From positions 1-64,000 of the forward strand of contig NZ_JAAALE010000012.1 in assembly GCF_009905735.1 (NCBI RefSeq): a stretch of 64,000 nt of DNA, read 5' to 3'. The notes beneath the pieces are model-generated. The model had not been told where the DNA came from. It made no database searches and saw only the letters and a program-made list of their open reading frames with translations. A program made the translations under genes and the position numbers. Origin of the DNA: Porphyrobacter sp. SLTP. Lineage in GTDB: Bacteria > Pseudomonadota > Alphaproteobacteria > Sphingomonadales > Sphingomonadaceae. Below are positions 44,463 through 53,362 of this stretch, piece by piece; position 1 is the first letter of the stretch, and each line of letters begins with the position of its first letter.

Positions 44463-46178
44463 ATGCCCACCCAGCTGGACAATGCGCTCGAAGCGATCAT
44501 CACCGGCCTCACCGCTGATGGCCAGCCCTTCGCCACCGTGCCCTTCACCCGTGACGGCGTGACGATGCCAGCCTTCGCCGGCGCTCCGCCGAGCCTTGCG
44601 CATTATTTCGCCCACTTTGCCAACCAGAACAAGGATCTGCCCTTCCTGGTCGATGGCGATATCCGCCTGACCTTTGGCGAGGCCTATGCCGCCGCGACCT
44701 GCGTGGCCGAAGGGCTGGCCAAGACCCACGGCATCGCCAAGGGCGACCGTATCGGGCTAGCCGCGCGCAATTCGGCCAACTGGATGATCGCCTATATGGG
44801 CATCCTGATGGCGGGCGGCTGCGCGACGCTGCTCAACGGCTTCTCCTCGGGCGAGGAACTGGCCTACGGGCTCGATCTGGCGGAATGCAAGGTGCTGCTG
44901 GCCGACGCAGGCCGCGCCGCGCGGCTTGAGGGCCATGCCCACCCCGCCAAGATCGTGCTGTTCGACCACGGCAACGCCCCGTCAGAGGGCCTCGCCAACA
45001 CCTGGGCGCTGCCGCAGGGCACCAGCGCGGCGATGGCCATGTTGGGCCAACTCGGCCCGGATGACATCGCCACGATCCTCTACACCTCTGGTTCGACCGG
45101 CAAGTCCAAGGGCGCGTGGTCCGATCACCGCGGCGTGGTCAACGGCGTGATGAACTATGTCGCCCAGTCGGCGATGGCCAAGGTGCATCTCGAAAGCGGG
45201 GGCGAGGTCATCACCGATCAGCCCTGCGCGCTGGTCGCCGTGCCGCTGTTCCACGTCACGGGCGAAGTGCCGCTGTTCCTGCAAAGCTTCGCTATCGCGC
45301 GCAAACTGGTGCTGATGCCCAAGTGGGACGCGGGCCTCGCGATCCGGCTGATGGCGGAAGAAAAGGTCTCCTATTTCGTCGGCGTACCGCTGATGAGCTA
45401 CGAAATCGCCAACCACCCCGACCGCGCCAATTACGACCTGTCGGCCTGCAAGAGCTTCGCCGCTGGCGGCGCGCCGCGTCCGGTGGAACACGTCACCCGG
45501 ATCAAGGAAGCCTTCCCCGGCGGCTTCCCGCTGCTGGGCTATGGCCTCACCGAAACCAACGCGGTGGGCTGCGGCAATTTCAACGAGAACTACCTCGCCA
45601 AGCCCGGCTCGACCGGTCGCGCCAGCAAGCCGCTGGTCGATCTCGCGATCCTTGATGACCTTGGCAATGAACTGCCGCAGGGTCAGGTGGGCGAGGTCTG
45701 CATTCGCTCTGTCGCCAATTTCCGCGGCTACTGGAAGAACGAGGAGGCGACCAAGGCCGCATTCACCGACAATGGCTACTTCCGCACCGGCGATCTCGGC
45801 TATCTCGACGAAGACGCCTACCTGTTCATCGTCGACCGCAAGAAGGACATCATCATCCGCGGCGGCGAGAATATTTCGTGCATCGAAGTGGAAGACGCGA
45901 TCTACGCCCATGACGATGTCGGCGAATGCTCGGTGTTCGGCCTGCCGGACGAGCGCTTTGGCGAGGTGCCAGCGGCGGTCTATGCCATGAAGGACGGCCA
46001 CCCGGCGATCACGCCTGCGGAGCTGCGCGCTTTCCTGCTGGAGCGGATCGCCCCCTTCAAGGTGCCGCTCGAACAGCACATCTGGTTCACCAGCGAGGCC
46101 CTGCCGCGCCTCGGCACCCAGAAGATCGACAAGCGCACGGTCAAGGCCCGCTTCGCCGCCGAAGCTGTCGCCGCGTGA
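44463..46178 (+). CDS. Class I adenylate-forming enzyme (acyl-CoA ligase-like)
   Basis: A 571-aa enzyme, start at 44463 (MPTQLDNALEAI, GAGAGAGGAA upstream). Motifs: TILYTSGSTGKSKGAWSDHR (A3), LGYGLTETNAVG (A5), YFRTGDLGYLDEDA (A7), VDRKKDIIIRGGENISC (A8), and RLGTQKIDKRTVKARF with the likely catalytic Lys (A10). It should make an acyl-adenylate and then a CoA ester; the acid is unknown. It is 7 bp before glnD and may be co-transcribed with it. Confidence 0.9.
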   Translation: MPTQLDNALEAIITGLTADGQPFATVPFTRDGVTMPAFAGAPPSLAHYFAHFANQNKDLPFLVDGDIRLTFGEAYAAATCVAEGLAKTHGIAKGDRIGLAARNSANWMIAYMGILMAGGCATLLNGFSSGEELAYGLDLAECKVLLADAGRAARLEGHAHPAKIVLFDHGNAPSEGLANTWALPQGTSAAMAMLGQLGPDDIATILYTSGSTGKSKGAWSDHRGVVNGVMNYVAQSAMAKVHLESGGEVITDQPCALVAVPLFHVTGEVPLFLQSFAIARKLVLMPKWDAGLAIRLMAEEKVSYFVGVPLMSYEIANHPDRANYDLSACKSFAAGGAPRPVEHVTRIKEAFPGGFPLLGYGLTETNAVGCGNFNENYLAKPGSTGRASKPLVDLAILDDLGNELPQGQVGEVCIRSVANFRGYWKNEEATKAAFTDNGYFRTGDLGYLDEDAYLFIVDRKKDIIIRGGENISCIEVEDAIYAHDDVGECSVFGLPDERFGEVPAAVYAMKDGHPAITPAELRAFLLERIAPFKVPLEQHIWFTSEALPRLGTQKIDKRTVKARFAAEAVAA

Positions 46179-46185
46179 GCCACCC

Positions 46186-48948
46186 GTGAGCCCCCGCCGG
46201 GTCCCCGGCCAGCGCGCGATCATTGATCGCCGCGCGCTGGCCGAGGAAATCGCTGCCTTGCATGAGGCAGATGGCGAGCGTGCGCGCCCTGCGATCGTCA
46301 AGGCGCTGCGCGATGCGTTGGATGCCGGGCGGGCGGAGCTTGCCCGGCGGCTGGCTGAGACGCCCTCGGCCGGGCACGATGTCACCGGCGGCTTCAGCTT
46401 CCTGATGGATCAGCTGCTGCGGGTGATCCACGATCACGTCACCACGCATATCTACCCCGCCCCCAACGCCACTCAGGCCGAACGGCTCGCGATCCTCGCG
46501 GTCGGCGGTTACGGACGGGCCGAGATGGCGCCGCATTCGGACGTCGACGTCGCCTTCATCACCCCGGGCAAGCGCGCGCCGTGGTGCGAGCAGGTGATCG
46601 AGACGATGCTCTATCTGCTGTGGGATCTCGGCCTCAAGGTTGGCCATTCGAGCCGCACCGTCGCCGATACGGTGCGCATGGCGAAAGAGGACCTCACCAT
46701 CCGCACCGCCCTGCTCGAAAGCCGTTTGGTGTGGGGCGAACAGGCGCTGTACGAAGAATTGCGCGCCCGGTTCTGGAACGATGTTGTCAAGGGCAGTGAG
46801 CGCCAGTTCCTGACCCAGAAGCTGGCCGAACGCGATGCGCGGCACAAGCGCATGGGCGACAGCCGCTATGTGGTCGAACCCAACATCAAGGAAGGCAAGG
46901 GCGCCTTGCGCGATCTCCAGACGCTGTACTGGATCGGCAAGTATATCCACCGCGTCGATAATGGCGCGCAGCTGGTCGATGTCGGTCTGCTGACGGCCAA
47001 CGAATATCGCAGCTTCCGCCGCGCCGAGGGCTTTCTGCTGGCGGTGCGCTGCCATATGCACCTTATCACCGATCGCGCCGAAGACCGTCTGACCTTTGAC
47101 TTGCAGCGCGCCGTGGCCGAGCGGATGCAATTCGCCGACCGTCCCGGCAAGAGCGCGGTCGAGCGGTTCATGCAATACTATTTCCTTCAGGTGAAACGCG
47201 TTGGCAGCCTGACGGGCGTGTTCCTCTCCCACTTGGACGAGGAATTCGCCAAGAAGCGCCCGCGCACCGGGTTTTTCGCTGGCTGGACCCAGCGGCCGCG
47301 GATCTTCAAGGGTTACACCGTCGAAGGGGGACGGCTGCGGGCACCCGGCGATGACTGGTTCCGCGCCGATCCCGTCCGCCTGATCGAGGTGTTCCAGCTG
47401 GCCGAGGCCGAGGGGCTGGAAGTCCACCCTGAAACCATGCGTCAGGTCGGACGCGATGCCAAGCTGATCGACGGCAAGCTGCGCCGCGACAAGCGCGCCA
47501 ATGCGCTGTTCCTTGATCTGCTGTCAGGCCGCAAAGACCCCGAAACCGCGCTGCGCTGGATGAACGAGGCCGGGGTGTTCGGCCGCTTCGTGCCCGACTT
47601 TGGCCGGGTCAATGCGCAGATGCAGTTCGACATGTATCACCACTACACGGTCGACGAGCACACCATCCGCGCCATCGGGCTGCTGAGCCAGATTGAGCGC
47701 GGGATGCTCGAAGCCGATCACCCCCGCGCCACCCGCGAGTTCCCCAAGCTCGCCTCGCGCCGCGCGCTCTATGTCGCGGTGCTGCTGCACGATATCGCCA
47801 AGGGGCGCGGGGGCGATCACTCCGTTCTCGGCGCGGATGTGGCACACCACCTGTGCCCGCGCTTCGGGCTCGACGAGAAGGAGACCGATCTGGTCGCCTG
47901 GCTGGTGCTGCAACACCTGCTGATGAGCCGCACCGCGCAGAAGCGCGACCTCACCGATCCCAAGACGATCGAGGATTTCGTGGGCGAGGTCCAAAGCCTC
48001 GAACGCCTGCGCAACCTCGCGATCCTCACCGCGGTCGATATCCGCGCGGTTGGCCCCGGCACCTGGAACAGCTGGAAGGGCCAGCTGCTCGGCGAGCTTT
48101 ACGACGCCGCGCAGGAACGGCTGCGGCTGGGGCACAAGGGCAATGGACGCAAGGCGCGGGTCACGGCCAAGAAGGTTGCCGTCGCACGGCTGCTGGGCGC
48201 GGACGCGGATCACTTGGTCAACAGCATCGGCGCGCTGCTGGGTGATGCCTATTGGATCGCCGAGCCGGAAGACATCATCGCCGGAAACCTCACCCAATAT
48301 GATGCCGCCGATGCGGCGGGCGAGGCGCTGTCGATCCGGTGCGAGGTTGACGAAACCCGCGGCGCCACCCGCGTCAGCGTCATCGCGGCGGACCACCCCG
48401 GCCTGTTCTACCGCATGGCGGGCGGCATTCACTTGGCCGGCGCCAACATCATCGATGCGCGCATTCACACCGCGCGCAGCGGCTATGCCGTCGATAACTT
48501 CCTGGTGCAGGACCACAATGCCCAGCCCTTCCGCGAGGCGGCACAGATGGCCCGAATCGAGAAAGGCATCCGCGACGCCCTGCTCGCCAAGGTCGAACTG
48601 GTGCCCAAGCTCGCCGCCCGCCCGCTCGCCCATTCGCGCGCCAAGGCCTTCGATGTCGCCCCGCGCGTCGGCTTCGACAATGACGCATCGAACCACTTCA
48701 CCGTGATCGAAGTGACCGCGCGCGACCGTCCGGCGCTGCTCAACCGGCTGGCGCACGCGCTCTACAAAGCCAATCTGATCGTCCATTCGGCGCATATCAC
48801 CGCCTATGGCGAGGCCGCGGCCGATACATTCTACGTGACCGATCTGACCGCCGCCAAGATCAAGGCGCCCGAACGCCTCGCCGAAATCGAGGCGGCCCTG
48901 CTCGCCGCAGCCAGCGATCAGCGCCAGCAACAGCTCGAAAAAGCGTAA
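46186..48948 (+). CDS. glnD: [Protein-PII] uridylyltransferase/uridylyl-removing enzyme
   Basis: GlnD senses glutamine and adds or removes UMP on PII proteins, controlling nitrogen assimilation. The 920-aa protein has the nucleotidyltransferase motif GGYGRAEMAPHSDVDVAF (about residue 105), a GlnE-like helical part, an HD domain (VLLHDIAKGRGGDHS, about residue 530), and two C-terminal ACT domains (RVSVIAADHPGLFYRMAGG and VIEVTARDRPALLNRLAHAL). It starts with GTG. Confidence 0.96.
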   Translation: MSPRRVPGQRAIIDRRALAEEIAALHEADGERARPAIVKALRDALDAGRAELARRLAETPSAGHDVTGGFSFLMDQLLRVIHDHVTTHIYPAPNATQAERLAILAVGGYGRAEMAPHSDVDVAFITPGKRAPWCEQVIETMLYLLWDLGLKVGHSSRTVADTVRMAKEDLTIRTALLESRLVWGEQALYEELRARFWNDVVKGSERQFLTQKLAERDARHKRMGDSRYVVEPNIKEGKGALRDLQTLYWIGKYIHRVDNGAQLVDVGLLTANEYRSFRRAEGFLLAVRCHMHLITDRAEDRLTFDLQRAVAERMQFADRPGKSAVERFMQYYFLQVKRVGSLTGVFLSHLDEEFAKKRPRTGFFAGWTQRPRIFKGYTVEGGRLRAPGDDWFRADPVRLIEVFQLAEAEGLEVHPETMRQVGRDAKLIDGKLRRDKRANALFLDLLSGRKDPETALRWMNEAGVFGRFVPDFGRVNAQMQFDMYHHYTVDEHTIRAIGLLSQIERGMLEADHPRATREFPKLASRRALYVAVLLHDIAKGRGGDHSVLGADVAHHLCPRFGLDEKETDLVAWLVLQHLLMSRTAQKRDLTDPKTIEDFVGEVQSLERLRNLAILTAVDIRAVGPGTWNSWKGQLLGELYDAAQERLRLGHKGNGRKARVTAKKVAVARLLGADADHLVNSIGALLGDAYWIAEPEDIIAGNLTQYDAADAAGEALSIRCEVDETRGATRVSVIAADHPGLFYRMAGGIHLAGANIIDARIHTARSGYAVDNFLVQDHNAQPFREAAQMARIEKGIRDALLAKVELVPKLAARPLAHSRAKAFDVAPRVGFDNDASNHFTVIEVTARDRPALLNRLAHALYKANLIVHSAHITAYGEAAADTFYVTDLTAAKIKAPERLAEIEAALLAAASDQRQQQLEKA

Positions 48949-49065
48949 CTGCAAAAGCTTGAAGATAGCGGCATTTGAGCGCCTTGGCGGGCGATTTGCG
49001 CGATAGGTTGCAATCCCGAAACGTATTGCTATGGGGGCGGCCCTCAACTCAGGGAGAGTTATAAC

Positions 49066-51429
49066 ATGAAGATCGCACAATCCCTGCCGAGCCACCTCCG
49101 GCTCGGCAAGCTGGCGCTGCTCGTCACCACCGCCGCCCTTCTTCCCGTCGCTGCCCATGCGCAGGACGCTGAAGCGCCCGCGCAGGAAGAAACGACCAGC
49201 GCGCTCGACAGCATCAACGAAATCCTCGTCACCGGCACCAAGACCAAGGATGCCGAAAACGTGCAGGACGTGCCGCTGGCCGTGACCGCGTTCAACGCCG
49301 GCACGCTCGAAGCCTTCAAGATCCGCGACATCTCGGGCCTGTCGTTCCAAGCGCCCAGCGTCAGCCTTGACCAGGTCGGCACCAGCCGCGGCACCGCCAA
49401 CTTCTCGGTGCGCGGTCTGGGCATCAACTCGTCGATCCCGTCGATCGACCCGACTGTCGGCGTGTTCGTTGACGGCGTGTACCTCGGCATCAACGGCGGC
49501 GTCGTGTTCGACCTGTTCGACCTCGATTCTGTCGAAGTGCTGCGCGGCCCGCAGGGTGTCCTGTTCGGCCGTAACGTGACCGGCGGCGCGGTGGTGATCA
49601 ACACCGGCAACCCGACCGAGGATTTCCGCGGCAAGTTCCGCGCGGCCGTGGACGGCCCGGCGCTCGATAGCGGCCGCGGCGGCGCAAACTACACCGTCAG
49701 CGGCGTGATCAGCGGCCCGATCGTCGAAGACGTGCTGCTGTTCAAGCTGGGCGCCTATTACAACAAGGACGAAGGCTACTTCCGCAACCTGGCGGCCGAC
49801 ACCATCCCGACCTTGTCGCGCAACCACGGCAAGGCCGAAACCAAGATCCTGCGCGGCGCACTGGAAGCGCGGCTCGGCGGTCTGACCCTGCTCGGCAAGC
49901 TCGACTATTTCGAGAGCGATGGCGATGGCCCCTCGGCCCAGAACCGCGGGATTTTTGATCGCAACACCTATGATCTGGCGATCGACAACCCCGGCGGCTA
50001 CGCCAACGAGATCTGGACCGGCTCGCTCACCGCAACGCTGGATATCGGCGCTGGTACGCTGACCAACGTGTTCGGCTGGCGCAAGTATGACGCGACCACC
50101 GATGGCGACATCGATGCGACCCCGCGCTTCCTGTTCCACTCGGAAACCGAAACCGCGCAGGAGCAGTTCTCGAACGAGCTGCGCTACGCGATTTCGACCG
50201 AAAGCGGGCTCGACCTGACCTTCGGCGGTTTCTGGTTCGATCAGAACCTCGCCTATACCGAACAGCGCGCGCTGCCGCTTGCCAGCCCGCTCCAGTTCTT
50301 CGGCGGTGGCCGTCAGGATCACGAAGTGCTCGGCGTGTTCGCCAATGCGCAGTACGAAGTGATCGACGGTCTCTCGGTCATCGCGGGCATCCGCTGGAAC
50401 CAGGAAACGAAGGACGCCGCTGTCACCTATGTCCGTCCGCGTCCGGCCTGTTCGGTGGTAGATGGCACCTGCCCGACCTCGGGCCGCAACCCGGTCCTGC
50501 TCAACCCGGTGACCGGCGCGTCGACCGAGAACAACGGCTTCACCGACCGCGTGCGGTTCCGCAACGTCTCACCGAAGCTTGGCCTCCAGTACGAATTCGG
50601 CGACAGCCAGGTCTACGGCCACTGGAGCCGCGGCTTCCGTTCGGGCGGCTATAACTTCCGCATCACCAACGCCAATGCCTTCGAACAGATCGCGCTGGCA
50701 CCGGGCGGCTCGCTCGCCTTCGACGAGGAAAAGGTCGACACCTACGAAGTGGGCGGCAAGTTCCAGACCGCCGATGGCGTGTTCACCTTCAACGTCGCGG
50801 GCTACATCACCAAGATCGACAACATGCAGCGCGAGGTGAACCAGTCGTCGCCGACCGCCGGTGTGGCCCAGTCGATCTTCAACACCGCCAACGCCTCGAT
50901 CAACGGGATCGAAGCCGAAATGCGGCTGCGTGCGACCGACGCGCTGATCCTGACCGCCAATATCGGCGTGATCGACGCCGAGTATACCGAGATCCTGTTC
51001 GACATCTCGGGCGATGGCCAGATCAACGGGCGTGACCTGGCGCTGAGCCTGCCGCGCGTTCCCCCGGTCACGGTGGGCGCGGGCCTGATCCACGAACTGG
51101 ATCTGGGCAGCAGCAACATCCTCACCCGCGTGAACTACCAGTACCGCGACACGGCGGCCTATACCGACGACAACTTCGGCTGGCTGAACGACATCCACCA
51201 GCTGGAAGCCAACGTCACCTGGAACACCCCGGTCGAGGGCCTGTCGCTCTCGATCTACGGGCGTAACCTGTTCGATCAGGTCCAGGAAGGCGGCGACACG
51301 CAGGTTCCGTTCGGCGGCCCGCTGTCGACCGGCGTGCGCCTGCCCTTCGCGGATCGTCCGGCAGCAGGCACCTTCAGCCCGCTGCTGCGCGGCCGGAACG
51401 TCGGGATCGAAGCTTTGTTTGAGTTCTAA
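49066..51429 (+). CDS. TonB-dependent outer-membrane receptor
   Basis: A 787-aa receptor with signal peptide (LALLVTTAALLPVAAHAQD), a TonB-box-like EILVTGTK (about residue 51), the plug (VQDVPLAVTAFNAG, GLGINSSIPSIDPTVGVFVDG, VEVLRGPQGVLFGRN) and a barrel ending in ALFEF, the usual aromatic C-terminus. Such receptors import siderophores, vitamins or sugars; the substrate cannot be read. It stands alone, with a strong terminator at 51455. Confidence 0.93.
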   Translation: MKIAQSLPSHLRLGKLALLVTTAALLPVAAHAQDAEAPAQEETTSALDSINEILVTGTKTKDAENVQDVPLAVTAFNAGTLEAFKIRDISGLSFQAPSVSLDQVGTSRGTANFSVRGLGINSSIPSIDPTVGVFVDGVYLGINGGVVFDLFDLDSVEVLRGPQGVLFGRNVTGGAVVINTGNPTEDFRGKFRAAVDGPALDSGRGGANYTVSGVISGPIVEDVLLFKLGAYYNKDEGYFRNLAADTIPTLSRNHGKAETKILRGALEARLGGLTLLGKLDYFESDGDGPSAQNRGIFDRNTYDLAIDNPGGYANEIWTGSLTATLDIGAGTLTNVFGWRKYDATTDGDIDATPRFLFHSETETAQEQFSNELRYAISTESGLDLTFGGFWFDQNLAYTEQRALPLASPLQFFGGGRQDHEVLGVFANAQYEVIDGLSVIAGIRWNQETKDAAVTYVRPRPACSVVDGTCPTSGRNPVLLNPVTGASTENNGFTDRVRFRNVSPKLGLQYEFGDSQVYGHWSRGFRSGGYNFRITNANAFEQIALAPGGSLAFDEEKVDTYEVGGKFQTADGVFTFNVAGYITKIDNMQREVNQSSPTAGVAQSIFNTANASINGIEAEMRLRATDALILTANIGVIDAEYTEILFDISGDGQINGRDLALSLPRVPPVTVGAGLIHELDLGSSNILTRVNYQYRDTAAYTDDNFGWLNDIHQLEANVTWNTPVEGLSLSIYGRNLFDQVQEGGDTQVPFGGPLSTGVRLPFADRPAAGTFSPLLRGRNVGIEALFEF

Positions 51430-51454
51430 GAAGAACTCGGGCGTGAAACAGAAG

Positions 51455-51484
51455 AGGGCGCTCCGGCAACGGAGCGCCCTTTTT
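51455..51484 (+). terminator. Rho-independent terminator after the TonB receptor
   Basis: AGGGCGCTCC pairs perfectly with GGAGCGCCCT over GGCAAC, followed by TTTT. It starts 26 bp after the receptor stop. Confidence 0.95.
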
Positions 51485-51486
51485 CG

Positions 51487-51957
51487 TTAGTCCTCGGCGG
51501 TGGCGAGCAGCAGCGCGATCGCGGTGTCGTCGAAGGCGACGAAGGCCCATTCGAAACTCGCAGGAGTGATCGGATTCCAACCGAAATACATCCGGTTGGT
51601 CACGATCTGGCGGGTGCGGGCGTCGAAGCAGGCGAGGAAATCCTCGGCCATCGCTAGCGCATCCGCCTCGCCCAGCCACGGCTCGTGCGAAAACACCATG
51701 TGGCACGCAAACGCCTCGACCAGCGCCGCACGGGCCGAGCGGGCGCCGTCAGGTTCGGCCTCGGCATCGAGCAGTTCCCAATTGCCGCCAATCGGCTGAT
51801 AGCCGAGGCTGGTGACCAAAGCGTCAGCGCAGGCAGAATGCAGGCCCGGCGGCTGTTCGAGCGGCCGCGCCGCGATGCGGACTTCGGCAGACCCCGCGCA
51901 CAGCGGCTCCCGCCATGTGGCAATGAAGGCGTCGAGCCGGGCGAGCGCCTCGCTCAC
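51487..51957 (-). CDS. Hypothetical protein coupled to yggS
   Basis: A 156-aa protein starting at GTG 51957 (VSEALARLDAFIATWREPL), which overlaps the yggS stop as GTGA. The body has LGYQPIGGNWELLDAEA, ACHMVFSHEPWLGEA and NRMYFGWNPITPASFEWAFVAFDD, rich in aromatic residues. I recognise no family. It is clearly translated with yggS but its job is unknown. A longer reading frame continues upstream through yggS in another frame; I consider that part spurious. Confidence 0.7.
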   Translation of the reverse strand: MSEALARLDAFIATWREPLCAGSAEVRIAARPLEQPPGLHSACADALVTSLGYQPIGGNWELLDAEAEPDGARSARAALVEAFACHMVFSHEPWLGEADALAMAEDFLACFDARTRQIVTNRMYFGWNPITPASFEWAFVAFDDTAIALLLATAED

Positions 51958-52616
51958 CCCCGCGATCCGAACAGCGCGGTGCCGACCCGGATATGCGTCG
52001 CTCCGAGCATCACCGCCGTCTCGTAATCCCCGCTCATCCCCATGCTGAGGCCGGTGAGGCCGTGATCCGCCGCCAGCTTGGCGAGCAGCGCAAAGAACGG
52101 CGCGGCTTCGGTGTCGGCGGGGGGAATGCACATCAGCCCAGCGAGCGGCACATCGGCGGCGCGCACGGCCTCCAGAAACGCGGGCAGATCGGCAATCGGG
52201 CAGCCGCCCTTCTGCGCCTCGTCCCCGATATTGACCTGCACGAAGCACGGCACCCGCCGCCCCGCCTTGTCCATCGCCTTGGCCAGCGCGGTCAGCAGGC
52301 TCGGCCGGTCGAGCGAGTGGATCACGTCGAACAGCGCGACCGCTTCTTCGGCCTTGTTCGATTGCAGCTGGCCGATGAGGTGCAGTTCGATATCGGGATA
52401 GCCTTCGCGCAAAGCGGGCCATTTGCTCTGCGCTTCCTGCACCCGGTTCTCGCCGAACACGCGCTGACCAGCGTCGATGAGCGGCTGAATCGCAGGTGCC
52501 TCGTGAGTCTTGCTGACCGCAATCAGCGTGACGTCAGCCGGCTCGCGCCGGGCGGGTTTGCACACCTTGGCAATATTGGCGCGGACATCGGCGAGGCGGG
52601 ACGCTGCATTTTCCAT
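51954..52616 (-). CDS. yggS: YggS-family pyridoxal-phosphate homeostasis protein
   Basis: A 220-aa PLP-binding protein keeping free PLP and amino-acid pools balanced. It shows DVTLIAVSKTHEAPAI with the PLP Lys, RVFGENRVQEAQSKW, ELHLIGQLQSNKAEEAV, LMCIPPAD and GLSMGMSGDYETAVMLGATHIRVGTALFGSR, all family signatures. It precedes the unknown gene at 51957 and is divergent from the thiamine-phosphate-synthase-like gene. Confidence 0.95.
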   Translation of the reverse strand: MENAASRLADVRANIAKVCKPARREPADVTLIAVSKTHEAPAIQPLIDAGQRVFGENRVQEAQSKWPALREGYPDIELHLIGQLQSNKAEEAVALFDVIHSLDRPSLLTALAKAMDKAGRRVPCFVQVNIGDEAQKGGCPIADLPAFLEAVRAADVPLAGLMCIPPADTEAAPFFALLAKLAADHGLTGLSMGMSGDYETAVMLGATHIRVGTALFGSRG

Positions 52617-52638
52617 GGGGGCGCTCTATAGCGGGTGC

Positions 52639-53178
52639 GTGACGCGCGCAAAGCCCCTCCCCGCCCTGTGGCTGATCAGCGATGCGCGCAATGACGCGGG
52701 GTTGGCACGCGCCTTGGCGAAGCTGCCGCGCGGATCGGGGTGGATCTATCGCCATTACCATCTGGCCGGGCCGGAGCGTTACGCCCGGTTCCGCGCCTTG
52801 CGGCGGATCGCGCGGGCCAGGGGTCATGTGACGATCCTCGCCGATTCGGCCCTGACCGCGCGCGAGTGGGGGGCAGACGGGATCTATGGCGCACCTCGCT
52901 CACTGACCCCGCGGCGCAGCGGCCTGATCCACCTCGCCACCGCGCATGACCTTGCCGAGCTGGGGCTGGCGGCGCGGCTGGGGGCGGACGCGGCGCTGCT
53001 TTCGCCGGTCTTCCCGACCCGCTCCCACCCCGGCGGCGGGGTGCTGGGGCCGGTGCGGTTCCGGTTGCTGGCACGGCAAGGGCGGCTGCCGGTGATCGCC
53101 CTCGGTGGGATGACCCGGCACCGCGCACACACACTCCAATGGCCGCGCTGGGCCGCCATCGACGGGCTTTCTTGTTAG
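52639..53178 (+). CDS. Thiamine-phosphate-synthase-like protein
   Basis: Start taken at GTG 52639 (VTRAKPLPALWLISDARND), giving 179 aa; ATG at 52615 is the alternative. The TIM-barrel pattern of ThiE/TenI is visible: ILADSALTAREWGADGIYG, LATAHDLAELGLAARLGAD, ALLSPVFPTRSHPGG and VIALGGMT. It is shorter than typical ThiE (about 210 aa) and the GVHLGQ block reads GIYGAP, so activity as thiamine phosphate synthase is likely but not certain. Copy B of the three-hairpin repeat follows its stop. Confidence 0.8.
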   Translation: MTRAKPLPALWLISDARNDAGLARALAKLPRGSGWIYRHYHLAGPERYARFRALRRIARARGHVTILADSALTAREWGADGIYGAPRSLTPRRSGLIHLATAHDLAELGLAARLGADAALLSPVFPTRSHPGGGVLGPVRFRLLARQGRLPVIALGGMTRHRAHTLQWPRWAAIDGLSC

Positions 53179-53180
53179 CC

Positions 53181-53270
53181 GCAGCCCCTCCGGGCTGCGA
53201 AATCCTCGCTCACGCGACCTGAAGGTCGCATCCCTGCGGTCGGCCGGTCGGCCTTGCGGCCCTTGGGCCG
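53181..53270 (+). repeat. Three-hairpin structured repeat, copy B
   Basis: From 53181: hairpin 1 GCAGCCC-CTCC-GGGCTGC, linker GAA, core ATCCTCGCTCAC, hairpin 2 GCGACC-TGAA-GGTCGC, linker CTGCGGTCGGCCGG then TCGGCCTTG, hairpin 3 CGGCCC-TT-GGGCCG. It begins 2 bp after the stop of the ThiE-like gene, in the sense orientation, as copy A does behind the DUF2147 gene. Confidence 0.85.
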
Positions 53271-53317
53271 ATCTCAGCCACACAGACCAATGTCGTTCAT
53301 CGCTCTTTCCTTGACCC

Positions 53318-53334
53318 GAGTCCGCCGAGGATTC
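53318..53334. promoter_or_regulatory. Paired GANTC sites before ftsK
   Basis: GAGTC (53318) and GATTC (53330) lie 12 bp apart, about 30-45 bp upstream of the ftsK start. CcrM-methylated sites control several division genes in other alphaproteobacteria; for ftsK here it is only suggestive. Confidence 0.3.
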
Positions 53335-53362
53335 ATGATGTGTTCTGCACAGGAGAACCCCC

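Noticed and set aside
47524..50322. 932-codon minus-strand frame opposite glnD and the TonB receptor
   Set aside because: It runs across two unrelated sense genes and their intergenic region; composition and lack of motifs mark it as a shadow.
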